NCBI GenBank assembly: GCA_003194525.1
Contig: NBIV01000503.1
Location: 1 to 55,049, forward strand
Length of the DNA: 55,049 nt
Origin: Gracilariopsis chorda
Taxonomy: Eukaryota > Rhodophyta > Florideophyceae > Gracilariales > Gracilariaceae
Reading direction: 5' to 3'
Numbering within the stretch: the first letter of the stretch is position 1; each line of letters starts with the position of its first letter. The notes beneath the pieces are model-generated. The model did no database searches. It saw only the letters and a list, made by a program, of their open reading frames with translations, and was not told where the DNA came from. The position numbers and the translations under genes are program-made. This document shows, in pieces, positions 13,505-27,061 of the stretch.

Positions 13505-14237
13505 TGTTGAAGTGTTGAACTCTACAAGTGGTCGAGTGCCTGGCCAACCCCCGCAGAAGGTGTCAGCTTGGTCCAAAACCAAACCTTCAGGGGACGTTGG
13601 GCACTTTTGGAGCCCCTCGCTCCAAAAGCGCATATGCGCCTCTGCTCAAACCCAACGTGAAATGGCAATGTGATTGGCTACTGGAAAATGCTATATGCAT
13701 TGTATACCGTACAAGTGTTATGGAGTGTATGGTACTGGATTGCGGATATGCACAAGTGGAGCAATGTGGTTGGTCCAAGTGTGCGCGCAGTAGACGGTTG
13801 TGCTGCAATGCCGAAGATGCGAATGGAAGCTGTATTGGGTGATTTGGGACAATGTGCGTTTGTGGGCTGCGCGGAGGGGTTGGAGTGCCAGGATGGTAAT
13901 TATTGATTTTTTAGAGCTGGTTCCAGATCACGGGACTGGCAATGAATTTGCCGCATTGATTGATTTAGTTATTTGAAATTGTGACCCTCTAGATTGTGCG
14001 CGCTTTTCGTGTACACCTGCACAGACGAATAACGTGTAGTGCAATGGTGCAACCACCGCCGTCGCTTGCTGCAACGACGGTGAAGTGTGTGCGGTAGGGT
14101 ATATGTAGATTGGCTGTGCCTGCTGTCGAGTAAACTGGTCGAGTAAGGCTGACAACCTTCCTTTTTTATTTTCTTGTTTCTTCTTCCTCCCGTTGTTTCT
14201 TCCCTTTTTGTTTTCATAACCCGCGTGCGTTGCAACA
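13505..14237 (+). repeat. LTR-A (unit 3)
   Basis: 733 bp, TGTTG start and CAACA end. Homopolymer length changes in the T-rich U5 near 14163 and 14205. Confidence 0.9.
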
Positions 14238-15023
14238 GGTTATGGCCCAGAGCGTGGACGTTTCGCATACGTCGCGCTCTACTAATATCTCTTTGGATTC
14301 TACGAAGACTGGTTTTTCTTGCGCGCAGGTACGCGTTGCGTTGCGAGCGAGCGAATCTTGTGGAAGTCGAGTGGCAGTGTGAAAGTAGGCAAAGCGTTCA
14401 GAGACACCTTCTCTGGTAAGCCGACCTGCGCCTGTTTCCGATCCCTGCTTCTTTGCTTCAGCGCACAAGGAAGACCGCACTAATTTCCGGCAAGCAACTA
14501 GAAGGGGTTACCTGGTGAAAGCTTATCGCGTCAGCTACTAGCCTCCCTTGGACGTCTCGTACGGATTGTAAAGCCCCTCGCTCTGAAGTGCGCAGAGCAG
14601 GATTGGTTGCAGATACCGCATCTCACCTGGAGAGAGTTACCAGGGACCAGAGGATTCGGACCTCTAGGGTAGCGGGGATAGTATCTCCTGCCAGTGCGCC
14701 CGTCTTAAGAAGTTTTATTTCTGTCCAGGCTCGTATCAGTACGTCCTGTGAGTATACTCCGGGCGTTGAGTACCCGAACTCGGCATGTGATCGCGTACGA
14801 GACGCGTCTCGACAAGCGTAGTAGACTTGGTTACACGGTCTCCGCTGAAGTTTTCGCTGTTGAGTGTTTGAGATTCTTCTCCGCTCCAGTTTTTCTGGTT
14901 CTTTGTGTAACAGAAGCCTTGAAACCCCTCTTTCGGCTTCAATACATTGCGTGGATATCACTACATTTGGCATCTACTTAGTTGCTTTTGTTGCTTTTCT
15001 TTGGTTCTAGTCCCGTAGGAACC
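14238..15023 (+). other. PBS (1-bp deletion) and 5' leader of A (unit 3)
   Basis: The PBS reads GGTTATGGCCCAG, one G fewer than every other copy. If real this would weaken primer pairing, but it lies in a G run within the error-prone half of the window. Another homopolymer indel follows near 14434. Confidence 0.7.
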
Positions 15024-17523
15024 ATGTCCGACTCCGAAGTTGAAACGGAATCCCACTCTGGAATGAAAATTCCTCGTTTCCATGGTAAGCGTGGTGATGA
15101 TTATATGCTGTGGCGTCACCGTCTCCGTGCTGCATGCCGTATTACATGTGTCTGGAATGTCGCGAATCCCTCTGGGGTTCAATCTACCACAGATATGTCA
15201 ACTCAAGACACAACTACCGCAGGTAGTGGCACTGAAATAGCAACTCCCCGTATCATTGCGAAACGAGAAAAGGCTTGTGGTATCATCATCTGTGCTCTTG
15301 GTGATGCTCCATTACACGTAGTCATGGACATGGATGATGATCCTGCACGTATGTTGCAACTCTTGGATAGACGTTATGCCTCCAATAGGACTGTATCTAT
15401 AATTGCAATGCAGACGCGATTGTTCCGAATGTCGTACAGCGGTGAGAACATGTCCAGCTATGTGGATCAATACACGGCATTGTTCGCTCAGTTAGACCGT
15501 ATGGGCAAGGATGCTGCTATACCGGAGTCTCACAAGGCACCTATGCTACTTGCTTCCATTGATCCGAACAGTTCGTTGGAGTCCACGGCTGCTGCACTCC
15601 GTACCAAGGACATATCGGAACTGACTTGGGACTATGTGGCAACCACTTTGATCGATGAGTACAATGCTCGTCTGGTCAGTTCTTCTAGTTCTGGACGTAC
15701 GCGAAGTCGAAAGAAGAACAGAAGCAAAGGTTCTGGTGGTTCACGTGTGTCTAAAAACTCCAGTCACACTCACATCAGGGATGGAAGTGACTCTGATGAT
15801 CGGCCAAGTACAACTGGTAGAGCATACGTGGTGTCCAGTAACCGGAATTATCACTGTGAATTCTGTGATCGTGATGGTCACACAAAGGACAGATGCCATG
15901 TGAATCCCGATAACCCAGATAATCACTTACCCAAAAGCCCCCTGGACAAGCTTAACATCAAATCGAAGAGCAAATCTGGGGCGTCCAAGTCTTGCAATAA
16001 ACCGGCTGGTAGTTCATCAAAGATTGAGGTATGTGGTATGGCACTGGAAAAGTCTTCCATCGTACCTCCCGACAGTTGTGATATGGACACCTATGCCGAT
16101 AGTGGTGCTACATCACACTTTTTCCATTCGGTGTCTGCGTTTATTCCCGAGTCTTTGCACAACGTAGAAACTCGAACCATCATGCTTGCCAACAATACTG
16201 AAGTATGTGCAACGCAGCGGGGTGACATAGTACTGCCATTTGAGTACGCAAACCTACGATTGACTGATGTCCTGTTCGTTCCAGAACTGGAATACAATTT
16301 GGTGTCCATAGGATGCTTGGCGGACAAGGGCATTGAATCTTTCCTTCGCTCAAGTGAAGTTCGTCTCACCTTGGACAATGGGTTTGTAGTCGGCAGTGGC
16401 CATGGCGATCGACGCTCGGGGTTGTACACCTTACCCGATCCGATATTGCAAGGTACCAACCCAACCCCTTCCTCGTCACCAACTAGTGGAGATCATTGCA
16501 TGAAGACATCGGAGTCCAGTATTGCTAATCTATGGCATCGGCGACTTGCCCACATCAATGCGCGCGACCTCCAGTCAGTTTTACAAACATGCTGAAGGGG
16601 TGCCGAAGACGTCGGGAATGGAGGAGATATGCCGCCCGTGTATGCTTGGTAAGGCGCATAAACTTCCGTTCCCTGGCAAATACGACCGAGCATCAGCCGT
16701 AGGTGAGGTGGTACACTCCGATATACTAGGACCCCTTGTACCTTCATTCCCACAAAGGTTTCAATATGGCTCTACCTTCCTCGACGAGCCTTCAAGTTAT
16801 GCGCTCTTAGGCTTCATGATCCATAAAAGTGAAATTGCTGTTGTATTCGATGCAGTTGAGCACAAGTTCCAGCAGCTTGGAGGAGTGGCCATTGCGAAAG
16901 TGCACTTGGATAATGCCCAGGAGTATATTGCATTGCAGCTGAACCCTGCCAACAATCTTCAAGACACTTCTTTCTCTCTCCTCCGTATACTCGGAACACA
17001 ATGCAATAGCCGAGCGCATCAATCGCACTATGGAGGAAGCTGCTCGAGCTTTGCTCATACAGGCAAGTCTCCTAGAGTGCTTGTGGCCATACGCATTAAA
17101 GCATGTCATACATGTTCGCAATAGGGTTTATCACTCAGCAACTGGAAGCAGCCCTTACCTTTTGATGACTGGTTCAAAACCATCCCTGAAGCATGTCAAA
17201 GTGTTTGGGTGTGCTGCGTTCGTGCTTAAGATGAAACCGGATACCAAGTTCGAGTCTTGTGCACTTGAGGGAGTGTACTTGCAGACTCTTGAGCATGGTG
17301 TGTATGATGTTTTAGTCAATGATAGTGATGAGATTCCACGCATTGTAAAGTCTCGGCATGTGACATTTGACGAGTCCAAGTTCCCTGGGGCACCATTTCT
17401 GGAACATGTTATGAGTGATGAAGGTGCATCAGATGATACTTATGAATGCACAGATCACTCTGAAATCGATACTGAGAGTGGTAGTATGGTTTCTGTGGAC
17501 ACCCCATTCGACATTGAGAGTGA
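15024..17523 (+). pseudogene. A gag-protease-integrase, few frameshifts (unit 3)
   Basis: Open from the ATG at 15024 through Gag, zinc knuckle, protease and the integrase HH pair, to a 1-bp T insertion near 16580 that ends the frame at 16595. It resumes and is broken again by a 2-bp gain and 1-bp loss near 16975-16991. The integrase C-terminus (17030 on) is open into LTR-B. Near 15052 residues ESTSG read ESHSG. It carries the DTPF variant before the LTR-B junction, unlike units 2, 6 and 7. Confidence 0.8.
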
Positions 17524-18298
17524 TGTTGGCAGTAGTACCTGTGCTGTCACTGAAAACCAAATGTTCCGGGGAGCATGGGCTGTTTTAGAGGGTACCTCTG
17601 CAAAAGCGCATATGCGCGTGTGCGCGAACCCAACATGAAACTGGCTTCTGATTGGCTACTGCAAATGTACATATGCTACGTGGTGCGTACAAGTGGTATG
17701 GCATAACTGGATCGGTTGGACACACCCACGTGTCCAGCTACTACAGTGGTCACAGTGTACGTTGTGTGCAGGGGATACTGATGAAGTGGTTGACACCTGG
17801 TACAAGTGGTACAGCAGTGGTTGGTACAATGGTAAGGTGCGCATGCACTGTCAACAGGTTTACACATGCACGGGTATATTGATGACGTGGGTGTTGTGTG
17901 CATTGCCACATGATGACATGGCACTAACACCACAGGTTACGTGCCGATTTACCGTGACGTGTTGACTTACCGTGATGTGTTGGCATGTGCTGGCGTGTGT
18001 TGGAGTCGTGAATTTGTGACTTGTCATGGTCATGTGTATGCACGTAACTATTACAGAACATTGGTGCGTTGGTGTGCGTTGGTGTAATGTGGTTGTGCTG
18101 AGCTGGCTATGTCATGTTAGATGATGATTGGTAGTATTGAGTGTCCCTGCTTAGTGGTTTAGGTTTTACTTGTAGTTGGTGTTCCCGCGCAATTCGAGTT
18201 TAGAGTGGTATATAAGATGTGCCTGAAGGACCTCCAAGTAAATCCAAGCCCTGGCGAACTTCCCTTCCATCCCCTCAACTTCCTTAGAACTTTCAACA
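17524..18298 (+). repeat. LTR-B at the unit 3/4 junction
   Basis: 775 bp; a private 4-bp loss near 18250 (AAGCCCTGGCG for AAGCCAGAGCTGGCG) accounts for the shortfall. Confidence 0.9.
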
Positions 18299-19132
18299 GT
18301 GGTCAACTCAACCTCAGATTTGGCAGTGCCAGACATATGCCACCAGCGTTGTGTGCACGCCTTGTGCGATGAGGATACCGTGACTGTGACTCAGAGTCAA
18401 CATTTTCATGTTCAATGTCACCTCCATCGTCATTTGACTGCTCTTCATCACTCGAACTGTCCTCGGCAGCATCAAAGTTCACTGTTGCAGGGTCAACCAT
18501 AATGTCTGTTGGTGCCTGAGGGTGGTCTATGGTACCATTTTCTGAGTTTGACATGATGTTCTCAACATCATCAACAGAGAATTCATCTGAACTGATGCTA
18601 TATCGTTCTCAGAATGATAAGTACTATCTGATATGCTTTCGTCATCCATATAGTTGCTGAGATATGGTGCACCAGGGAACCTAGATTCATCAAAAGTGAT
18701 GACGGGACCTTACTATTCGAGGAATATCGTCGTCATCAGTACTAGGACCTCATAAAAACCACGGTCAAGAGTCTGCAAGTACACTCCCTCAAGTGCACGA
18801 GACTCGAACTTGGTGCCCGGGTTCATTTTTAATACATATGCGGCACATCCAAATACTCTGACATACTTCAAAGAAGCCCTGGTTTCAGTCACTAGCTCAT
18901 ACGGTGTTACGCCAGAGGTGGAGTGCAGCACTCTATTGGGAACATAAATAACATGTTTTAGTGCATACGACCACAAACATTCTGGAAGATTTGCTTGAAT
19001 GAGCAGAGCTCGGGCTGCTTCACCTATAGTGCGATTGATGCGCTCTGCAATAGCATTATGTTTCGGGGTATACGGTGGAGAAAACGATACCTCCTGGAGA
19101 CCGGTCTTGGGATTCTCTTGCAAGGCAATGTA
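18299..19132 (-). pseudogene. Antisense A' integrase/linker fragment (unit 4)
   Basis: Integrase part open at 18713-19123. The linker frame is interrupted by small losses near 18353 and 18600. Confidence 0.85.
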
Positions 19133-19522
19133 CTAAGGAAGTTGAGGGGATGGAAGGGACGTTCGCCAGCTCTAGCTTGGATTTACTTGGAGGTCCTTCA
19201 GGCACATCTTATATACCACTCTAAACTCGAATTGCGCGGGAACACCAACTACAAGTAAAACCTAAACCACTAAGCAGGGACACTCAGTACTACCAATCAT
19301 CATCTAGCATGACATAGCCAGCTCAGCACAACCTCATTACATCAACGCACACCAACGCACCAACGTTCCGTAATAGTTACGTGCATACACATGACCATGA
19401 CAAGGCACAAATTCACGACTCCAACCCACGCCAGCACATGCCAACACATCACGGTAAGACAACACGTCACGGGTAAGTCGGCACGTAACCTGTGGTGTTA
19501 GTGCCATGTCATCAAGTGGCAA
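19133..19522 (-). repeat. Inverted partial LTR-B (unit 4)
   Basis: Reverse complement of the 3' half of LTR-B; one extra G near 19472. Confidence 0.9.
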
Positions 19523-20259
19523 TGTTGAAGTGTTGAACTCTACAAGTGGTCGAGTGCCTGGCCAACCCCCGCAGAAGGTGTGTCAGCTTGGTCCAAAACC
19601 AAACCTTCAGGGGACGTTGGGCACTTTTGGAGCCCCTCGCTCCAAAAGCGCATATGCGCCTCTGCTCAAACCCAACGTGAAATGGCAATGTGATTGGCTA
19701 CTGGAAAATGCTATATGCATTGTATACCGTACAAGTGTTATGGAGTGTATGGTACTGGATTGCGGATATGCACAAGTGGAGCAATGTGGTTGGTCCAAGT
19801 GTGCGCGCAGTAGACGGTTGTGCTGCAATGCCGAAGATGCGAATGGAAGCTGTATTGGGTGATTTGGGACAATGTGCGTTTGTGGGCTGCGCGGAGGGGT
19901 TGGAGTGCCAGGATGGTAATTATTGATTTTTTAGAGCTGGTTCCAGATCACGGGACTGGCAATGAATTTGCCGCATTGATTGATTTAGTTATTTGAAATT
20001 GTGACCCTCTAGATTGTGCGCGCTTTTCGTGTACACCTGCACACAGACGAATAACGTGTAGTGCAATGGTGCAACCACCGCCGTCGCTTGCTGCAACGAC
20101 GGTGAAGTGTGTGCGGTAGGGTATATGTAGATTGGCTGTGCCTGCTGTCGAGTAAACTGGTCGAGTAAGGCTGACAACCTTCCTTGTTTTATTTTCTTGT
20201 TTCTTCTTCCTCCCGTTGTTTCTTCCCTTTTGTTTTCATAACCCGCGTGCGTTGCAACA
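19523..20259 (+). repeat. LTR-A (unit 4)
   Basis: 737 bp, with 2-bp gains near 19580 (GTGTGTCAG) and 20042 (CACACAG). Termini intact. Confidence 0.9.
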
Positions 20260-21049
20260 GGTTATGGGCCCAGAGCGTGGACGTTTCGCATACGTCGCGC
20301 TCTACTAATATCTCTTTGGATTCTACGAAGACTGGTTTTTCTTTGCGCGCAGGTACGCGTTGCGTTGCGAGCGAGCGAATCTTGTGGAAGTCGAGTGGCA
20401 GTGGTGAAAGTAGGCAAAGCGTTCAGAGACACCTTCTCTGGTAAGCCGACCTGCGCCTGTTCCGATCCCTGCTTCTTTGCTTCAGCGCACAAGGAAGACC
20501 GCACTAATTTCCGGCAAGCAACTAGAAGGGGTTACCTGGTGAAAGCTTATCGCGTCAGCTACTAGCCTCCCCTTGGACGTCTCGTACGGATTGTAAAAGC
20601 CCCTCGCTCTGAAGTGCGCAGAGCAGGATTGGTTGCAGATACCGCATCTCACCTGGAGAGAGTTACCAGGGACCAGAGGATTCGGACCTCTAGGGTAGCG
20701 GGGATAGTATCTCCTGCCAGTGCGCCCGTCTTAAGAAGTTTTATTTCTGTCCAGGCTCGTATCAGTACGTCCTGTGAGTATACTCCGGGCGTTGAGTACC
20801 GAACTCGGCATGTGATCGCGTACGAGACGCGTCTCGACAAGCGTAGTAGACTTGGTTACACGGTCTCCGCTGAAGTTTTCGCTGTTGAGTGTTTGAGATT
20901 CTTCTCCGCTCCAGTTTTTCTGGTTCTTTGTGTAACAGAAGCCTTGAAACCCCTCTTTCGGCTTCAATACATTGCGTGGATATCACTACATTTGGCATCT
21001 ACTTAGTTGCTTTTTGTTGCTTTTCTTTGGTTCTAGTCCCGTAGGAACC
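20260..21049 (+). other. PBS and 5' leader of A (unit 4)
   Basis: Intact PBS at 20260-20273. Leader with homopolymer indels near 20342, 20570, 20597 and 20800. Confidence 0.75.
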
Positions 21050-23533
21050 ATGTCCGACTCCGAAGTTGAAACGGAATCCACATCTGGAATGAAAATTCCT
21101 CGTTTCCATGGTAAGCGTGGGATGATTATATGCTGTGGCGTCACCGTCTCCGTGCTGCATGCCGTATTACATGTGTCTGGAATGTCGCGAATCCCTCTGG
21201 GTTCAATCTACCACAGATATGTCAACTCAAGACACAACTACCGCAGGTAGTGGCACTGAAATAGCAACTCCCCGTATCATTGCGAAACGAGAAAGGCTTG
21301 TGGTATCATCATCTGTGCTCTTGGTGATGCTCCATTACACGTAGTCATGGACATGGATGATGATCCTGCACGTATGTTGCAACTCTTGGATAGACGTTAT
21401 GCCTCCAATAGGACTGTATCTATAATTGCAATGCAGACGCGATTGTTCCGAATGTCGTACAGCGGTGAGAACATGTCCAGCTATGTGGATCAATACACGG
21501 CATTGTTCGCTCAGTTAGACCGTATGGGCAAGGATGCTGCTATACCGGAGTCTCACAAGGCACCTATGCTACTTGCTTCCATTGATCCGAACAGTTCGTT
21601 GGAGTCCACGGCTGCTGCACTCCGTACCAAGGACATATCGGAACTGACTTGGGACTATGTGGCAACCACTTTGATCGATGAGTACAATGCTCGTCTGGTC
21701 AGTTCTTCTAGTTCTGGACGTACGCGAAGTCGAAAGAAGAACAGAAGCAAAGGTTCTGGTGGTTCACGTGTGTCTAAAAACTCCAGTCACACTCACATCA
21801 GGGATGGAAGTGACTCTGATGATCGGCCAAGTACAACTGGTAGAGCATACGTGGTGTCCAGTAACCGGAATTATCACTGTGAATTCTGTGATCGTGATGG
21901 TCACACAAAGGACAGATGCCATGTGAATCCCGATAACCCAGATAATCACTTACCCAAAAGCCCCCTGGACAAGCTTAACATCAAATCGAAGAGCAAATCT
22001 GGGGCGTCCAAGTCTTGCAATAAACCGGCTGGTAGTTCATCAAAGATTGAGGTATGTGGTATGGCACTGGAAAGTCTTCCATCGTACCTCCCGACAGTTG
22101 TGATATGGACACCTATGCCGATAGTGGTGCTACATCACACTTTTTCCATTCGGTGTCTGCGTTTATTCCCGAGTCTTTGCACAACGTAGAAACTCGAACC
22201 ATCATGCTTGCCAACAATACTGAAGTATGTGCAACGCAGCGGGGTGACATAGTACTGCCATTTGAGTACGCAAACCTACGATTGACTGATGTCCTGTTCG
22301 TTCCAGAACTGGAATACAATTTGGTGTCCATAGGATGCTTGGCGGACAAGGGCATTGAATCTTTCCTTCGCTCAAGTGAAGTTCGTCTCACCTTGGACAA
22401 TGGGTTTGTAGTCGGCAGTGGCCATGGCGATCGACGCTCGGGGTTGTACACCTTACCCGATCCGATATTGCAAGGTACCCAACCCCCCTTCCTCACCAAC
22501 TAGTGGAGATCATTGCATGAAGACATCGGAGTCCAGTATTGCTAATCTATGGCATCGGCGACTTGCCCACATCAATGCGCGCGACCTCCAGTCAGTTTAC
22601 AAACATGCTGAAGGGGTCCGTCGGGAATGGAGGAGATATGCCGCCCGTGTATGCTTGGTAAGGCGCATAAACTTCCGTTCCCTGGCAAATACGACCGAGC
22701 ATCAGCCGTAGGTGAGGTGGTACACTCCGATATACTAGGACCCCTTGTACCTTCATTCCCACAAAGGTTTCAATATGGCTCTACCTTCCTCGACGAGCCT
22801 TCAAGTTATGCGATCTTAGGCTTCATGATCCATAAAAGTGAAATTGCTGTTGTATTCGATGCAGTCGAGCACAAGTTCCAGCAGCTTGGAGGAGTGGCCA
22901 TTGCGAAAGTGCACTTGGATAATGCCCAGGAGTATATTGCATTGCAGCTGAACCCTGCCAACAATCTTCAAGACACTTCTTTCTCTCCTCCGTATACTCC
23001 GGAACACAATGCAATAGCCGAGCGCATCAATCGCACTAATGGAGGAAGCTGCTCGAGCTTTGCTCATACAGGCAAGTCTCCTAGAGTGCTTTTGGCCATA
23101 CGCATTAAAGCATGTCATACATGTTCGCAATAGGGTTTTATCACTCAGCAACTGGAAGCAGCCCTACTTTTGATGACTGGTTCAAAACCATCCGAAGCAA
23201 TGTCAAAGTGTTTGGGTGTGCTGCGTTCGTGCTTAAGATGAAACCGGATACCAAGTTCGAGTCTTGTGCACTTGAGGGAAGTTACTTGCAGACTCTTGAG
23301 CATGGTGTGTATGATGTTTTAGTCAATGATAGTGATGAGATTCCACGCAATTGTAAAGTCTCGGCAATGTGACATTTGACGAGTCCAAGTTCCCTGGGGC
23401 ACCATTTCTGGAACATGTTATGAGTGATGAAGGTGCATCAGATGATACTTATGAATGCACAGATCACTCTGAAATCGATACTGAGAGTGGTAGTAATGGT
23501 TTCTGTGGACACCCCATTCGACATTGAGAGTGA
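21050..23533 (+). pseudogene. A gag-protease-integrase, heavily frameshifted (unit 4)
   Basis: The most damaged copy. One-base losses near 21120, 21201 and 21291 break Gag; the middle of Gag to the zinc knuckle is open (21347-22060). A 1-bp loss near 22073, a cluster near 22478-22495, a loss near 22617 and many 1-bp gains from 23037 on break protease and integrase. Almost all differences are indels, often in homopolymers. It carries the AILGF and DTPF variants seen also in the copies at 27062 and 45761. Confidence 0.8.
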
Positions 23534-24312
23534 TGTTGGCAGTAGTACCTGTGCTGTCACTGAAAACCAAATGTTCCGGGGAGCATGGGCTGTTTTAGAG
23601 GGTACCTCTGCAAAAGCGCATATGCGCGTGTGCGCGAACCCAACATGAAACTGGCTTCTGATTGGCTACTGCAAATGTACATATGCTACGTGGTGCGTAC
23701 AAGTGGTATGGCATAACTGGATCGGTTGGACACACCCACGTGTCCAGCTACTACAGTGGTCACAGTGTACGTTGTGTGCAGGGGATACTGATGAAGTGGT
23801 TGACAGCTGGTACAAGTGGTACAGCAGTGGTTGGTACCATGGTAAGGTGCGCATGCACTGTCAACAGGTTTACACATGCACGGGTATATTGATGACGTGG
23901 GTGTTGTGTGCATTGCCACATGATGACATGGCACCAACACCACAGGTTACGTGCCGATTTACCGTGACGTGTTGACTTACCGTGATGTGTTGGCATGTGC
24001 TGGCGTGTGTTGGAGTCGTGAATTTGTGACTTGTCATGGTCATGTGTATGCACGTAACTATTACGGAACGTTGGTGCGTTGGTGTGCGTTGATGTAATGT
24101 GGTTGTGCTGAGCTGGCTATGTCATGTTAGATGATGATTGGTAGTATTGAGTGTCCCTGCTTAGTGGTTTAGGTTTTACTTGTAGTTGGTGTTCCCGCGC
24201 AATTCGAGTTTAGAGTGGTATATAAGATGTGCCTGAAGGACCTCCAAGTAAATCCAAGCCAGAGCTGGCGAACTTCCCTTCCATCCCCTCAACTTCCTTA
24301 GAACTTTCAACA
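23534..24312 (+). repeat. LTR-B at the unit 4/5 junction (mosaic variant)
   Basis: 779 bp. Unlike the other array LTR-Bs it carries bases typical of the B 3' LTR and of the inverted arm (GACAGCTGG near 23803, ACGGAACG near 24064, GTTGATG near 24087), then returns to array type. This looks like a conversion patch. Confidence 0.85.
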
Positions 24313-25152
24313 GTGGTCAACTCAACCTCAGATTTGGCAGTGCCAGACATATGCCACCAGCGTTGTGGTGCACGCCTTGTGCGATGAGGATACCGTGACT
24401 GTGACTCAGAGTCAACATTTTCATGTTCAATGTCACCCTCCATCGTCATTTGACTGCTCTTCATCACTCGAACTGTCCTCGGCAGCATCAAAGTTCACTG
24501 TTGCAGGGTCAACCATAATGTCTGTTGGTGCCTGAGGGTGGTCTATGGTACCATTTTCTGAGTTTGACATGATGTTCTCAACATCATCAACAGAGAATTC
24601 ATCTGAACTGATGCTATCCATATCGTTCTCAGAATGATAAGTACTATCTGATATGCTTTCGTCATCCATATAGTTGCTGAGATATGGTGCACCAGGGAAC
24701 CTAGATTCATCAAAAGTGATGACGGGACCTTACTATTCGAGGAATATCGTCGTCATCAGTACTAGGACCTCATAAAAACCACGGTCAAGAGTCTGCAAGT
24801 ACACTCCCTCAAGTGCACGAGACTCGAACTTGGTGCCCGGGTTCATTTTTAATACATATGCGGCACATCCAAATACTCTGACATACTTCAAAGAAGCCCT
24901 GGTTTCAGTCACTAGCTCATACGGTGTTACGCCAGAGGTGGAGTGCAGCACTCTATTGGGAACATAAATAACATGTTTTAGTGCATACGACCACAAACAT
25001 TCTGGAAGATTTGCTTGAATGAGCAGAGCTCGGGCTGCTTCACCTATAGTGCGATTGATGCGCTCTGCAATAGCATTATGTTTCGGGGTATACGGTGGAG
25101 AAAACGATACCTCCTGGAGACCGGTCTTGGGATTCTCTTGCAAGGCAATGTA
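24313..25152 (-). pseudogene. Antisense A' integrase/linker fragment (unit 5)
   Basis: Integrase part open at 24733-25143. A private extra C near 24437 shifts the linker frame. Confidence 0.85.
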
Positions 25153-25541
25153 CTAAGGAAGTTGAGGGGATGGAAGGGACGTTCGCCAGCTCTAGCTTGG
25201 ATTTACTTGGAGGTCCTTCAGGCACATCTTATATACCACTCTAAACTCGAATTGCGCGGGAACACCAACTACAAGTAAAACCTAAACCACTAAGCAGGGA
25301 CACTCAGTACTACCAATCATCATCTAGCATGACATAGCCAGCTCAGCACAACCTCATTACATCAACGCACACCAACGCACCAACGTTCCGTAATAGTTAC
25401 GTGCATACACATGACCATGACAAGGCACAAATTCACGACTCCAACCCACGCCAGCACATGCCAACACATCACGGTAAGACAACACGTCACGGTAAGTCGG
25501 CACGTAACCTGTGGTGTTAGTGCCATGTCATCAAGTGGCAA
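25153..25541 (-). repeat. Inverted partial LTR-B (unit 5)
   Basis: Clean reverse complement of the 3' half of LTR-B, ending GGCAA before LTR-A. Confidence 0.9.
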
Positions 25542-26274
25542 TGTTGAAGTGTTGAACTCTACAAGTGGTCGAGTGCCTGGCCAACCCCCGCAGAAGGTGT
25601 CAGCTTGGTCCAAAACCAAACCTTCAGGGGACGTTGGGCACTTTTGGAGCCCCTCGCTCCAAAAGCGCATATGCGCCTCTGCTCAAACCCAACGTGAAAT
25701 GGCAATGTGATTGGCTACTGGAAAATGCTATATGCATTGTATACCGTACAAGTGTTATGGAGTGTATGGTACTGGATTGCGGATATGCACAAGTGGAGCA
25801 ATGTGGTTGGTCCAAGTGTGCGCGCAGTAGACGGTTGTGCTGCAATGCCGAAGATGCGAATGGAAGCTGTATTGGGTGATTTGGGACAATGTGCGTTTGT
25901 GGGCTGCGCGGAGGGGTTGGAGTGCCAGGATGGTAATTATTGATTTTTTAGAGCTGGTTCCAGATCACGGGACTGGCAATGAATTTGCCGCATTGATTGA
26001 TTTAGTTATTTGAAATTGTGACCCTCTAGATTGTGCGCGCTTTTCGTGTACACCTGCACAGACGAATAACGTGTAGTGCAATGGTGCAACCACCGCCGTC
26101 GCTTGCTGCAACGACGGTGAAGTGTGTGCGGTAGGGTATATGTAGATTGGCTGTGCCTGCTGTCGAGTAAACTGGTCGAGTAAGGCTGACAACCTTCCTT
26201 GTTTTATTTTCTTGTTTCTTCTTCCTCCCGTTGTTTCTTCCCTTTTGTTTTCATAACCCGCGTGCGTTGCAACA
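25542..26274 (+). repeat. LTR-A (unit 5)
   Basis: 733 bp, clean, TGTTG start and CAACA end. Confidence 0.92.
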
Positions 26275-27061
26275 GGTTATGGGCCCAGAGCGTGGACGTT
26301 TCGCATACGTCGCGCTCTACTAATATCTCTTTGGATTCTACGAAGACTGGTTTTTCTTGCGCGCAGGTACGCGTTGCGTTGCGAGCGAGCGAATCTTGTG
26401 GAAGTCGAGTGGCAGTGGTGAAAGTAGGCAAAGCGTTCAGAGACACCTTCTCTGGTAAGCCGACCTGCGCCTGTTCCGATCCCTGCTTCTTTGCTTCAGC
26501 GCACAAGGAAGACCGCACTAATTTCCGGCAAGCAACTAGAAGGGGTTACCTGGTGAAAGCTTATCGCGTCAGCTACTAGCCTCCCTTGGACGTCTCGTAC
26601 GGATTGTAAAGCCCCTCGCTCTGAAGTGCGCAGAGCAGGATTGGTTGCAGATACCGCATCTCACCTGGAGAGAGTTACCAGGGACCAGAGGATTCGGACC
26701 TCTAGGGTAGCGGGGATAGTATCTCCTGCCAGTGCGCCCGTCTTAAGAAGTTTTATTTCTGTCCAGGCTCGTATCAGTACGTCCTGTGAGTATACTCCGG
26801 GCGTTGAGTACCCGAACTCGGCATGTGATCGCGTACGAGACGCGTCTCGACAAGCGTAGTAGACTTGGTTACACGGTCTCCGCTGAAGTTTTCGCTGTTG
26901 AGTGTTTGAGATTCTTCTCCGCTCCAGTTTTTCTGGTTCTTTGTGTAACAGAAGCCTTGAAACCCCTCTTTCGGCTTCAATACATTGCGTGGATATCACT
27001 ACATTTGGCATCTACTTAGTTGCTTTTGTTGCTTTTCTTTGGTTCTAGTCCCGTAGGAACC
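26275..27061 (+). other. PBS and 5' leader of A (unit 5)
   Basis: PBS at 26275-26288 and clean leader with all four conserved hairpins. Confidence 0.8.
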
